Shown here one piece after another: positions 39,154 to 47,933 of a stretch of 56,477 nucleotides of DNA (its first letter is position 1; each line of letters starts with the position of its first letter). The notes beneath the pieces were generated by a model. The model ran no database searches and was not told the origin of the DNA. It saw only the letters and a list, made by a program, of their open reading frames with translations. A program made the translations under genes and the position numbers. The stretch is taken from the NCBI GenBank assembly GCA_035480535.1, contig DATIHQ010000121.1:1-56477 (forward strand). Reading direction: 5' to 3'. The stretch is from DATIHQ01 sp035480535 (GTDB lineage: Bacteria; Chlamydiota; Chlamydiia; Chlamydiales; SM23-39).

Positions 39154-40758
39154 TTATTTTTCAATTTTAAAGCTAAGGAGAGTGATGTCGTCGTGCTGCG
39201 GCACGCCTTGAGCATATAGATGAATTTCTTCAATCAGCTGATCGATGATCTGCTGCGACGATTCTTTCTTCTTGCGCAAGAGGAATTCATGCAGCCTCTT
39301 CTTCCCAAAAAGATGATCTTCTGGATCGTGAGCTTCAATCACCCCATCTGTGTAAATGAGCAAAAGATCGCCAGGGGATAGGGAGATCTGCGAGGTGGGC
39401 ACTACCTCTAATTTCTGCGCCCCCATTGCAATTCCATCGGTCCAAAGTTCTTGCAAATGGTCGCGGCGGCGCAAAATAGCTGGAGGATGTCCTTGGCTGC
39501 AATAATGCAAAACACCGCCCACGGGGTCATAAATTCCAATCCAAGCGGTGACAAACATGCCTGAATTGCGCGCATCGAGCCAGAAAAGATCATTCACCCG
39601 AAGAACCATCTCTGCTAGTTCTGTTGTCGTGCTGGCCAAGCTGCGAATCATGCTTCTCAATCCCAATGAATAGAGGCAAGCAGAAACCCCTTTGCCCGCC
39701 GTATCGGCCATCACAATCAATAACTTTCCATTTTCAAGGGGGAATAAGTCATAAAAATCGCCGCTCACTTCCAGTGCGGGAAGATATCCAGCTGCAATGC
39801 CAAGACCCGGAAAATCGGGCAAGTGGGTGGGCAAGAGGCTCTTTTGAATCTCATGTCCGATTTTCAGCTCTTCTGCAAGTCTTTCCCTTGCAATCCGCTC
39901 TTGCTCCGCTTCTTGTTGATGCGCCGATAAGGCATCGAGTGTCTCATTGAATTGTTTTCCAAGGGCATTGATTTCAAAGCCCATCCAATCGGGCGTATAG
40001 CGAACGTGAAGCGCTCCTTCAGTGACCCGTTCCATCGTCTTGCAAAGGCGATTTAAAGGCCTCGAGATCCGATGCATCAGCCATAAAACAAGGCCGCCCC
40101 CAATCACTCCAACAGAGAGGATCAGGATGGCAATCCGGTAGTAATAATCTTTCTTCTGCAGATCTTGAATCGAGGCGATGGGAACAGTCAAGACCAAGGT
40201 CATCGCCGTTCCTTCCACCGGTTCTTTCACCGTTAAAAGATCCTCATCGCTCACTTTCATATTCTCAGCTAAAACCCTCCCTTTCTGATCGAGCAAAGCC
40301 ATCCGAATTGGGTAGGGGGAGTCTTTTTCCTCCGATAGCCGCTCGATAAACTGGGTAAAGGGGATGGGAATCACGAGCGCATTCGTATACGATTCTTTTT
40401 TGCTGACAAGAAGAGCATCGCGGCGCCGGTCGAGCTTGGTAAAATGATCTTCCTCTTGATCGCGCAAGAGAACTTCTTCAATCTTTAGCTGTTTTGAATG
40501 TTCGGGAACATCGTGAATCACCGCGTCGAGAAGCGCCCAATCCATCAAAATCATCTGTTGGATCAGCCCTTCCCGCTCTTTAGCTAAAATCGTTAAAATC
40601 TCTTGGACATCTTCTAATTTTTGCTTATATTCCTGGCGGTACAAAAAAAGACTTTGAAGGAAGAGGGGAATGACAAGCAATAGAAGGCTCACCAGAAGAA
40701 CTCTTCTTGCTAAAGAACCTGTCGGATGATGCTTTTTAGTTATTTTCCAATCCGCCAT
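39154..40758 (-). CDS. RsbU-like membrane PP2C/SpoIIE serine phosphatase with HAMP
   Basis: A 534-residue membrane phosphatase. Two membrane helices (about 18-40 and 207-227) enclose an extracytoplasmic sensing domain; a HAMP domain follows (HRISRPLNRLCKTMERV) and a coiled linker leads to the PP2C-like SpoIIE domain with ALEVSGDFYDLFPLENGKLLIVMADTAG, SQGHPPAIL and YTDGVIEAHDPEDHLFGKKRL. It should dephosphorylate an anti-anti-sigma factor. In Chlamydia, RsbU next to eno works on the sigma-66 regulatory network. ATG at 40758 (MADWKITKKHH) is chosen; 40812 lies inside the divergent methyltransferase gene. Confidence 0.92.
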   Translation of the reverse strand: MADWKITKKHHPTGSLARRVLLVSLLLLVIPLFLQSLFLYRQEYKQKLEDVQEILTILAKEREGLIQQMILMDWALLDAVIHDVPEHSKQLKIEEVLLRDQEEDHFTKLDRRRDALLVSKKESYTNALVIPIPFTQFIERLSEEKDSPYPIRMALLDQKGRVLAENMKVSDEDLLTVKEPVEGTAMTLVLTVPIASIQDLQKKDYYYRIAILILSVGVIGGGLVLWLMHRISRPLNRLCKTMERVTEGALHVRYTPDWMGFEINALGKQFNETLDALSAHQQEAEQERIARERLAEELKIGHEIQKSLLPTHLPDFPGLGIAAGYLPALEVSGDFYDLFPLENGKLLIVMADTAGKGVSACLYSLGLRSMIRSLASTTTELAEMVLRVNDLFWLDARNSGMFVTAWIGIYDPVGGVLHYCSQGHPPAILRRRDHLQELWTDGIAMGAQKLEVVPTSQISLSPGDLLLIYTDGVIEAHDPEDHLFGKKRLHEFLLRKKKESSQQIIDQLIEEIHLYAQGVPQHDDITLLSFKIEK

Positions 40759-40768
40759 ACTAATCTCA

Positions 40769-41512
40769 ATGGTAACAAAAAAGATCGTCAGCTTACAACA
40801 TCCGCTTGTCAAACACTGGGTCCAGCTCCGCGCCCATAGACCCTATCGGGAAGAGAAAAAACAGCTTCTTCTCATGGGAGAAAAGACCATTCGGGAGCTC
40901 GCTGAAAAATATCTTATAAAAACTCTCATCACCCTAGCTCCAGCCCCCGAAATCCCCGCCTCAGAACACTACATTGTCTCAGAAGCGATCCTAAAAAAGA
41001 TCACTGGACTGGAAGCGCCCGATGGATTTGCCGCCGAAGTGGCTCTCCCTGAGCCTCGCGACGTGAGCACAAAGCAATCCGTTCTGATCCTAGACCAAAT
41101 TAGCGACCCAGGCAATCTAGGTACTCTCCTCCGCACAGCCCTAGCCCTCGGCTGGGACGGGGTGATTTTTACCCCCGGAACAGTCGATCCCTTTAACGAC
41201 AAAGCCCTGCGCGCCTCCAAAGGAGCCATTTTTCATCTCCATTATTCCCATCTCACGCCTGAAGAAATCACTGCCTGGTTTAAAGAAAAAAGAATCCATG
41301 CCTATGCAGCCGATTTAGAGGGGCAACCGCTTAAGGGAAGCGCTTTCAAACTCCCCATCGCCCTCATCTTAAGTCATGAAGCGCTTGGACCGGCCACTTG
41401 GGCGCTAGAAACTGCAACGAAGATCACCATTCCAATGGCCCCTTCTGTTGAATCTCTGAATGTGGCCGCTTCCGGTGCCATTCTTCTCTATCAAATGAGG
41501 CCGATTTCATGA
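40769..41512 (+). CDS. TrmH/SpoU-family RNA 2'-O-methyltransferase
   Basis: A 247-residue SPOUT methyltransferase. The N-terminal substrate-binding part begins MVTKKIVSLQHPLVKHWVQLR; the knotted catalytic region contains LILDQISDPGNLGTLLRTALALG (motif 1), RASKGAIF, LILSHEALG (motif 2) and IPMAPSVESLNVAASGAILLYQ (motif 3). It would methylate ribose in rRNA or tRNA; RlmB and TsnR relatives share this build. The start is 10 bp from the divergent RsbU start; stop overlaps rsgA by ATGA, an order that fits a translation-related operon (rsgA, eno). Confidence 0.92.
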   Translation: MVTKKIVSLQHPLVKHWVQLRAHRPYREEKKQLLLMGEKTIRELAEKYLIKTLITLAPAPEIPASEHYIVSEAILKKITGLEAPDGFAAEVALPEPRDVSTKQSVLILDQISDPGNLGTLLRTALALGWDGVIFTPGTVDPFNDKALRASKGAIFHLHYSHLTPEEITAWFKEKRIHAYAADLEGQPLKGSAFKLPIALILSHEALGPATWALETATKITIPMAPSVESLNVAASGAILLYQMRPIS

Positions 41513-42615
41513 CCCGCGACTATGACTATGAAGAAGACTTTCATGCCAAAGATCGAAAGCAGTGGCGCAAAGAGAGAAAACATGCCCAGCAAACAGATCG
41601 CTCCAAGTTCAAAAAGACGGATCAGGAAGAAAAGAAATCAGAGCCCATTGATCAAGATTTAAAACGAGGGCGCGTCATTGCGATTACAGGAGAGGGGATT
41701 TGGGTCGATGCCGAAACTCGTTTCCTCTGCACATTGAAAGGGCTGCTCAAAAAAGAGAAACTGCAGGCGAAAAACCTCATTGCCGTCGGCGATTTCGTCC
41801 GTTTTTCTCCCACAGCGGAGAAAGAGGGGACGATCATCCAAATCGAAGAGCGCTATTCCTTTCTCGCCCGAACGGATATCAGCGGCAGAAAAGAGCAGCT
41901 CATCGCCGTGAACATCGATCAGGCGATCATCGCCGTCTCCGTCGTCAATCCTCCTTTAAAGCCGGCCTTGATCGATCGCTATCTCATTGCGGCCAAGAAA
42001 GGAAATATTCATCCCGTCATCGTCATCAATAAAATAGATCTTCTCGAAGAGAATGAAAAAGAACAGCAGCGCTACCGAGAATTCCTGGCCGCTTATGAGC
42101 CGCTCGGCATTCCTATTCTCTCGATTAGCACGGAGAAAAAAATCGGTCTTGAGGCTTTAAAAGAGCTTTTAAAGGATAAAACTTCTGTCTTCGCCGGCCA
42201 ATCGGGGGTGGGAAAGTCATCCCTTCTCAACGTCTGTTTCAACCTCAATTTAAAAATCGGCGAATTGGCCCATAAAACCTCAAAAGGAACGCATACAACC
42301 ACTACAGCCGAGCTAATTCCCCTTCCTGGCGGCGGCTATTGCGTCGATACGCCGGGAGTTCGCAGTTTTGGGATTTGGGATTTAAAGAGAGATGAAGTCA
42401 CTATCCATTTTCAAGATCTTGTTTCTTTTGCCCAAGATTGCAAATATGCTGATTGTACCCACTTAAGTGAACCGGGCTGTGCCGTCCTAAAAGCATTGGA
42501 AGAAAATAAAATTGCTCCTATCCGCTATGAATCGTATCGCTCCCTGATCGATGAAGCTACCGGCGGATCGGATAACAGAGCTAAACGAAAAGAGATCGAT
42601 TATGAGTCTGATTGA
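41509..42615 (+). CDS. rsgA: Ribosome small-subunit GTPase RsgA
   Basis: A 368-residue circularly permuted GTPase that checks 30S maturation. An OB-fold follows a charged N-terminal tail (residues 1-45). The permuted G motifs appear as INKIDLL (G4), VFAGQSGVGKSSLLN (G1) and CVDTPGVRSFGI (G3), and the C-terminal zinc knuckle as CKYADCTHLSEPGC. The N-terminal extension (DYDYEEDFHAKDRKQWRKER...) is rich in charge. It overlaps the upstream methyltransferase by 4 bp and eno by 14 bp, which couples translation and glycolysis genes. Confidence 0.95.
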   Translation: MTRDYDYEEDFHAKDRKQWRKERKHAQQTDRSKFKKTDQEEKKSEPIDQDLKRGRVIAITGEGIWVDAETRFLCTLKGLLKKEKLQAKNLIAVGDFVRFSPTAEKEGTIIQIEERYSFLARTDISGRKEQLIAVNIDQAIIAVSVVNPPLKPALIDRYLIAAKKGNIHPVIVINKIDLLEENEKEQQRYREFLAAYEPLGIPILSISTEKKIGLEALKELLKDKTSVFAGQSGVGKSSLLNVCFNLNLKIGELAHKTSKGTHTTTTAELIPLPGGGYCVDTPGVRSFGIWDLKRDEVTIHFQDLVSFAQDCKYADCTHLSEPGCAVLKALEENKIAPIRYESYRSLIDEATGGSDNRAKRKEIDYESD

Positions 42616-43900
42616 ATCGTGTCATGCGCTTGAAATCCTCGATTCGCGGGGCAATCCAACCCTAGAAGTCACTGTAAAGACCCTCGATGGCTTTATCGGA
42701 AAAGCAGCTGTCCCTTCTGGGGCCTCGACAGGAGAGCATGAAGCCGTTGAACTCCGCGATAATGACCCCAAAAGATATGGCGGAAAAGGCGTCCTTAAGG
42801 CAGTGGCCAATGTCAATGGCCCCCTTAATCAAAATCTCAAAGGCAAAACGGTCTTTCAACAGGAAGAGATCGATCAATCGATGATCCGTCTCGACGGCAC
42901 GGAAAATAAGAAGAACTTAGGCGCCAACGCCATCCTAGGCATTTCGCTCGCCGTTGCGAAATGCGCCGCTGCCTGTAAGCGGCAGCCTCTCTATCACTAT
43001 CTCGGCGGACGTCAAGCTGCGCTTCTTCCCTGTCCCATGATGAACATCCTCAACGGGGGCATGCATGCCGATAATGACCTAGATTTTCAAGAGTTTATGA
43101 TCCGCCCCATCGGCGCTCCCTCCTATCATGAAGCGCTTCGCTGGGGAGCGGAGATTTTCCACACGCTAAAGTCACTCCTCAAAAGCCAAAATCTCTCCAC
43201 TTCGGTCGGCGATGAAGGGGGATTTGCCCCGGCTCTTTCGACCAATGAAGAAGCGCTCGATCTCCTCCTCCGCGCCATTGAAAAAGCGGGGTATAAACCG
43301 GGCATCGACATCACTCTAGCTCTTGACGCAGCAGCCTCTGAATTTTATCAAGATGGCTTTTATCTGGAGATGAAGAAGAAAAATACCAATCGACCCTACA
43401 ATCGCCGCACCTCCCCGGAGCAAATCGCCTATCTCGCCAAGCTGACCCAGCATTACCCGATCGACTCAATTGAAGATGGCCTCGATCAAAACGATTGGGA
43501 AGGATGGGCGCAGCTCACCCGAGAAATGGGGAGCCGCATCCAACTCGTAGGGGACGATCTCTTTGTCACCAACACCCGGTTCCTCGAGCGCGGCATCGAG
43601 GCCCGCGTCGCCAACGCCATCCTCATCAAAGTCAATCAAATCGGCACCCTCACAGAAACCCTCGCTGCCATCCAACTCGCAAAATCCCACAACTACCGCA
43701 CCATCATCTCTCATCGCTCCGGCGAAACGGAAGATACCACCATCGCCGACCTCGCCGTTGCCTATCAAACGGGGCAAATCAAGACGGGCTCTCTCTCTCG
43801 CTCTGACCGCGTGGCCAAATACAATCGTCTCCTCGAAATCGAGGCCGAGCTCGGCCCCCGCGCCCAATTCCACCCCCGCAGCCGTGCCTTTGTTTCTTAA
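42602..43900 (+). CDS. eno: Enolase
   Basis: A 432-residue enolase. Hallmarks are EILDSRGNPTLEV, GKAAVPSGASTGEHEAVELRD, SVGDEGGFAP, the metal Asp/Glu in DSIEDGLD and GDDLFVTN, and SHRSGETEDTTIADLAVA in the C-terminal barrel, with Lys in LIKVNQIGT. It converts 2-phosphoglycerate to phosphoenolpyruvate in glycolysis. ATG 42602 (MSLIESCHALEILDS) is the family-like start; 42551 would give an unsupported extension inside rsgA. The 3' end converges with the MYND-finger gene (4-bp overlap). Confidence 0.98.
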   Translation: MSLIESCHALEILDSRGNPTLEVTVKTLDGFIGKAAVPSGASTGEHEAVELRDNDPKRYGGKGVLKAVANVNGPLNQNLKGKTVFQQEEIDQSMIRLDGTENKKNLGANAILGISLAVAKCAAACKRQPLYHYLGGRQAALLPCPMMNILNGGMHADNDLDFQEFMIRPIGAPSYHEALRWGAEIFHTLKSLLKSQNLSTSVGDEGGFAPALSTNEEALDLLLRAIEKAGYKPGIDITLALDAAASEFYQDGFYLEMKKKNTNRPYNRRTSPEQIAYLAKLTQHYPIDSIEDGLDQNDWEGWAQLTREMGSRIQLVGDDLFVTNTRFLERGIEARVANAILIKVNQIGTLTETLAAIQLAKSHNYRTIISHRSGETEDTTIADLAVAYQTGQIKTGSLSRSDRVAKYNRLLEIEAELGPRAQFHPRSRAFVS

Positions 43901-44651
43901 AGAGAATCCGTTAGAAAAGTATAGGCGCTGCCGCCAGTTCCCATCGGAAGGAAGTGGAATGGATGTTCAAAGACATACCCCTGATTCCATTTTGATCGGA
44001 CGTAGATTCTGTCCCCCTCGATTTTAGAAATGAGTCCGTAGTGAGTGATTGCCGTCTCTTTCAGGAAGCCCCCTACGTAGCCGATCAGATCCCCCACTTT
44101 GGGATTAAGCGTAGGGGTATATCCTTGTCGGTATACCACCTCTTCTTCTCAAAAACATACTTTGCACAATCATCAGACTTGTCCACACAATCCGATCTTT
44201 GTATGATTGTGATACCGGGAATCGTGCCAAATCCATCGAAAAGAGAGGCTGCAAAATCTGTTTCATCCTCATAGATCATGAGAGAAATGAATTCTCTTTC
44301 TTTGCTTTCGGGTAACAACTGTAAATAGTCAGGAGTCTCCTCGAGCGTGTTCCATCCATTTGTCTGTACTTTCCACATCCTGTGAAAACCGCCTAACTCT
44401 TTTTCCGTCATACTCTCTTCTAATCTTTTCAGCCTACTCTCAACAGACTCAACAGTGATCTTCTTTTGACACAAAGGCTTGTGAGCAGACCAGGCGCCGC
44501 TTTGACACATCACCGAGCAATAAAAAATATTTTGACATCTTGAACAACGTTTGCCTGTCGGTGTCCCGCATATAGCACAAGGGTGTCGAGAGGAGGCAAG
44601 AGAAGTGATGTTCATTAATTCCTTTAATTCTTGATAACTATTATAAGCCAT
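43897..44651 (-). pseudogene. Frameshifted MYND-finger / papain-like protein gene
   Basis: Two overlapping frames form one gene. The first (44085-44651) starts MAYNSYQELKELMNITSL and carries a MYND zinc finger, CAICGTPTGKRCSRCQNIFYC then CQ...HKPLCQ, with Cys25, 28, 36, 39, 45, 49, His57 and Cys61 in exact MYND spacing. It ends soon after DDCAKYVFEKKRW. The second frame (43897-44139) continues from the same place as a papain-like core, NPKVGDLIGYVGG, AITHYGLISKIEGDRIYV and the C-terminus GGSAYTFLTDSL, parallel to residues 172-266 of the 37729 protein. A one-base gain or two-base loss near the GAGAAGAAGAGG run would join them. Whether it is a true pseudogene, a sequencing slip or a programmed frameshift is open. 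Confidence 0.75.
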
Positions 44652-44737
44652 TTGCCCTTAAATCTCAGCCTATTACCAGCCCCTCTTGAATAAAACGGGC
44701 ATCCCCTCTATTTGTTGGGTTTTTAAAGGGGGGGATT

Positions 44738-45121
44738 ATGCGATATGCGGTGGCGCTTTTCGGCGAGGCGGAGAAAGGATCTTTTAAAGCCCCCCATATT
44801 CTCCGCGAGCTGCCCCAACTCATCGACCGCTTGGGCAATCCCCCACCTGAGAGCCATGGACTGTTTTTCGCTGTGCAAGCGCTTCTCTTTGAGAGGGAAA
44901 TCATCTTTTTCCGCGTTGCAGAAGAGGGATTTAGCAAGCTCGATTATTTTGAAGGGCTCCGCTATCTGGGGAACCGGGAGAAAACGAAACGGCTCAGCGC
45001 CCTTTGCATTCCCGGCGTAGGCGATAACGAAATCATCGATGCCTCGCAAAACATCTGCCAACTGCACAAAAGTCTTCTGATTACGACACAAAAAGATCTC
45101 TACGATTACCTTACGTCCTAG
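44738..45121 (+). CDS. Conserved small protein, unknown
   Basis: A 127-residue protein starting MRYAVALFGEAEKGSFKAPH. Hydrophobic strands such as GLFFAVQALLFEREIIFFRVAEE alternate with charged helices, suggesting a small alpha/beta fold. No motif is recognised. A strong ribosome site (GGGGGG five bases before ATG) supports it. It ends inside fumC's 3' end (11-bp overlap, convergent). The 86-bp gap upstream holds nothing recognisable. Confidence 0.7.
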   Translation: MRYAVALFGEAEKGSFKAPHILRELPQLIDRLGNPPPESHGLFFAVQALLFEREIIFFRVAEEGFSKLDYFEGLRYLGNREKTKRLSALCIPGVGDNEIIDASQNICQLHKSLLITTQKDLYDYLTS

Positions 45122-46505
45122 TCATCTTTTTGGGGACGACGAGGCGATCAAATTCAGCCCCCGTTAAATAGCCTAGCTTTACACAGGCTTCCCGCAGGGT
45201 GATATTCTTCACGTAGGCCAAATGGGCGATTTTGGCCGCTTTATCATATCCAATGACTGGATTGAGCGCTGTGATGAGCATCAGCGAATTGCGGACATAT
45301 TCAGCGATTTTCTTCCGATCTGCTTTTAATCCCGCTACACAATATTTCTCAAACATCTGAACCGACTCTGTCATCAGCAAAATCGAATGGAGCAGATTGT
45401 GGATAATGATTGGCTTATAGACATTCAGCTCGAAATTGCCCTGCGAGCCTGCGATTCCAATGGCTGCATCATTTCCCATCACTTGGACGGCCACCATCGT
45501 CAGCGCCTCGCACTGCGTTGGATTCACTTTCCCCGGCATGATGGAGGAGCCGGGTTCATTTTCTGGCAAAATTAATTCATGGATGCCGCATCGAGGGCCT
45601 GAGCCAAGCCAGCGGACATCATTGGCGATTTTCATCAGCGCGCAGGCTGTTGTTTTCAGCGCGCCGCTAGCAAAAACGATTTCATCGTGTTCTGAAAGGG
45701 CGGCAAATTTATTTGGATGAGAGCAAAAGGGCAACCCAGTAAAGTCAGCTACTTTCTTTGCCACCTTCTCCCCAAACTTCGCGGGCGCATTTAACCCCGT
45801 TCCTACTGCCGTGCCACCGATGGCCAACTCATAAACTCCCTCCAGCGCCATCTGTATCCTCTCCATATTTCGCTCTAAAAGAGAGACATAGCCAGAAATT
45901 TCCTGACCTAAAGTCAGCGGCGTAGCATCTTGCAAGTGAGTCCGGCCGATCTTTACGATCCCTGCGAACTCTTTTTCTTTTTTTTGAAACGTCTTTTTCA
46001 ATTGATTGAGCGCCGGAAGCAATCGCCTGGAAATCTGCAGTGCTGCTGCGACATGCATTACGGTTGGGTAGACATCGTTAGAAGATTGGGACAAATTGAC
46101 ATGGTCATTGGGATGAATCGGTTCTTTGCTGCCCCGTTTCTTGCCAGCCAATTCATTCGCCCGATTGGCAATGACCTCATTGGCGTTCATATTGCTCTGC
46201 GTGCCGCTCCCCGTCTGCCAAACGCTCAGAGGAAAATGGGCATCCAATTTTCCCGCAATCACTTCATCTGCGGCCTTAACAATTAGATCTCTTCTTCGCT
46301 GATCGAGCTTGCCCATCTCGAAATTCACCAAAGCGCAGGCTCTCTTCACAATGCCAAAGGCACGGATCATTTCGGGGGGTTTTACATCGCGGCCGATCGC
46401 AAAATGTTTCAGTGAGCGCTCTGTTTGCGCGCCCCAATACTTATCCGCAGGGATTTTTACTTGTCCCATGCTATCGCTCTCGACGCGAAATCGCTTCTTG
46501 ACCAT
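45111..46505 (-). CDS. fumC: Fumarate hydratase, class II
   Basis: A 464-residue class II fumarase of the aspartase/fumarase superfamily. Motifs: SVWQTGSGTQSNMNANEVIANRA, PNDHVNLSQSSNDVYPT, GRTHLQDATPLTLGQE, the catalytic loop GSSIMPGKVNPTQCEA (Ser and Lys in it). It interconverts fumarate and malate in the TCA cycle. Length and N-terminus (MVKKRFRVESDSMG) are standard. It lies 47 bp from the peroxiredoxin gene on the same strand. Chlamydia also carries fumC. Confidence 0.97.
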   Translation of the reverse strand: MVKKRFRVESDSMGQVKIPADKYWGAQTERSLKHFAIGRDVKPPEMIRAFGIVKRACALVNFEMGKLDQRRRDLIVKAADEVIAGKLDAHFPLSVWQTGSGTQSNMNANEVIANRANELAGKKRGSKEPIHPNDHVNLSQSSNDVYPTVMHVAAALQISRRLLPALNQLKKTFQKKEKEFAGIVKIGRTHLQDATPLTLGQEISGYVSLLERNMERIQMALEGVYELAIGGTAVGTGLNAPAKFGEKVAKKVADFTGLPFCSHPNKFAALSEHDEIVFASGALKTTACALMKIANDVRWLGSGPRCGIHELILPENEPGSSIMPGKVNPTQCEALTMVAVQVMGNDAAIGIAGSQGNFELNVYKPIIIHNLLHSILLMTESVQMFEKYCVAGLKADRKKIAEYVRNSLMLITALNPVIGYDKAAKIAHLAYVKNITLREACVKLGYLTGAEFDRLVVPKKMTRT

Positions 46506-46552
46506 TCTCCCAGGCTATAACGGATCCAATCTGAACAGTCAAGCCGAAGAAA

Positions 46553-47131
46553 TCACTTAAAGTATTCGGCTAACCCCTGCTCATTCGGCTTCATCGCCTT
46601 GGCCCCCGCTTTCCAGTTGGCAGGGCAAACTTCGCCATGCTCTTCATGAAAAATTAGGGCATCGATGAGGCGAAGTACTTCATCCACCGAGCGGCCAAGG
46701 GGAAGATCGTTGACGAGTTGATGGCGGACAACTCCTTCCCGATCGAGGAGGAATAGACCCCGATAGGCAATTCCATCTTCTTCTTTAAGAACATGAAAGG
46801 CGCGCGCGATCGACTTATGGATGTCAGAGACTATTGGATAGGATACCCCTTGGATGCCCCCTTTCGATTTTGGCGTATTGAGCCAAGCAGAGTGGGAAAA
46901 CCAACTGTCGATCGAACATCCAATGACCTGCGTATTTCGTTTCTCAAATTCTTTGAGTTTTTCTTGGAATGCGTGCAACTCCGTGGGGCATACAAATGTA
47001 AAATCGAGAGGATAAAAGAAAAAAACAATGTATTTACCCAAGAAATCAGAAAGAGAAAAGTCATCGTAGACTTTATCCTTCACTACTGCTTTCGCCTTAA
47101 ATTCAGGCGCTTTCTTACCAACAAGAGACAT
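46553..47131 (-). CDS. ahpC: 2-Cys peroxiredoxin (AhpC/Prx1 type)
   Basis: A 192-residue typical 2-Cys peroxiredoxin. The peroxidatic Cys is in YPLDFTFVCPTE and the resolving Cys in EEHGEVCPANWK. It reduces hydrogen peroxide and organic peroxides, with thiol recycling by thioredoxin or an AhpF-like partner not seen here. C-terminal YFK is the tail common in sensitive eukaryotic-type Prx1. The MBL-fold gene begins 10 bp upstream on the same strand, so the two, and the tRNA, may be one transcript. Confidence 0.95.
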   Translation of the reverse strand: MSLVGKKAPEFKAKAVVKDKVYDDFSLSDFLGKYIVFFFYPLDFTFVCPTELHAFQEKLKEFEKRNTQVIGCSIDSWFSHSAWLNTPKSKGGIQGVSYPIVSDIHKSIARAFHVLKEEDGIAYRGLFLLDREGVVRHQLVNDLPLGRSVDEVLRLIDALIFHEEHGEVCPANWKAGAKAMKPNEQGLAEYFK

Positions 47132-47141
47132 ATTGACCTAC

Positions 47142-47750
47142 CTATGTTTTATCCAACCAATCTTCCTGACCGATCGTCGTATCTTTTCCATGGCCGGGGA
47201 TGACCCGTGTTTCAGGAGGGAGCTTCGCCAACTTATGCAAGCTCTCCCACATCAAAGAAGAGTGGCTCGTGGGCAAATCAACCCTCCCAGTGCACCCCCT
47301 AAATAACGTGTCGCCTGAAATCAAAACCCCTTCTTTTCTAAAATAAAAGCAGACGCCTCCCGGCGAGTGGCCTGGTGTATGAATGACCTCGACTCTCAAA
47401 TCGCCTACCTCAAGCCCCTCAGATAGAAAAAGATCTGGAACTACCCCTTGAATAGAGGAATGACCGAGGCCATCCGATCCTGGATGTTCCACGTTGCCCG
47501 CATCCAATTCATGGACATAGACAGGGGCCCCCGTCTTTTCCTTTAAAACAGAGAGATCGGCGATATGATCCCAATGGGAATGAGTTAAAAGAATTTTTTC
47601 AATCTTTAGGTCGATTTCCTTCGCCTTAGCCAGAATCGCCTCCGTGGACCCCGATGGCGAATCTACGACGGCCCCTTTCTTTGTCCGGGGGCAGCCAAAC
47701 AAGATCGCATTCGTCTGGATAGGTCCATAGCAAAATTTAAATAGAATCAT
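47142..47750 (-). CDS. MBL-fold hydrolase, glyoxalase II-like
   Basis: A 202-residue metallo-beta-lactamase-fold enzyme with the metal-binding motifs LLTHSHWDHIAD, HTPGHSPGGVCF, LISGDTLFRG and VIPGHGKDTTI (H-x-H-x-D-H and later His/Asp). It resembles hydroxyacylglutathione hydrolase-type enzymes that split thioesters, but the shorter length does not define the substrate. The start lies 6 bp downstream of tRNA-Arg; its stop is 10 bp from the peroxiredoxin gene start, so the three probably form a unit. Confidence 0.9.
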   Translation of the reverse strand: MILFKFCYGPIQTNAILFGCPRTKKGAVVDSPSGSTEAILAKAKEIDLKIEKILLTHSHWDHIADLSVLKEKTGAPVYVHELDAGNVEHPGSDGLGHSSIQGVVPDLFLSEGLEVGDLRVEVIHTPGHSPGGVCFYFRKEGVLISGDTLFRGCTGRVDLPTSHSSLMWESLHKLAKLPPETRVIPGHGKDTTIGQEDWLDKT

Positions 47751-47756
47751 ATGGAT

Positions 47757-47830
47757 TGCACTGGAGAGGATTCGAACCTCTGACCCCCTGGTTCGTAGCC
47801 AGGTACTCTATCCAACTGAGCTACCAGTGC
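47757..47830 (-). tRNA. tRNA-Arg (anticodon ACG)
   Basis: A 74-base cloverleaf on the minus strand. The acceptor GCACTGG pairs with CCAGTGC (discriminator A), the anticodon stem CCTGG/CCAGG holds loop CTACGAA with anticodon ACG (47794-47796), and the T arm contains AGAGGTTCGAATCCTCT. No CCA is encoded, so a CCA-adding enzyme is needed. Base 34 (A) is expected to be edited to inosine by TadA to read CGU/CGC/CGA. The MBL-hydrolase gene starts 6 bp after it. Confidence 0.97.
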
Positions 47831-47876
47831 CTAGAGTTATCCATCATCTCCCAATGGTCATCTAAAAATCAAGGGC

Positions 47877-47885
47877 TTTATAGCA
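47877..47885 (-). promoter_or_regulatory. Possible extended -10 box upstream of tRNA-Arg
   Basis: On the minus strand TGCTATAAA (47877-47885) resembles an extended -10 box, about 47 bp before the tRNA. The -35 region around 47900-47906 is T-rich but weak. An alternative TTGATT lies closer to the tRNA. Candidate only. Confidence 0.35.
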
Positions 47886-47933
47886 CATTTTTCTTTGTGA
47901 AAAAGCCCCCTCAAAATTAAACTCTGCCCTCTT

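Noticed and set aside
40759..40812. 18-residue N-terminal extension of the RsbU phosphatase
   Set aside because: It lies in the divergent methyltransferase gene and has no support compared with MADWKITKK at 40758.
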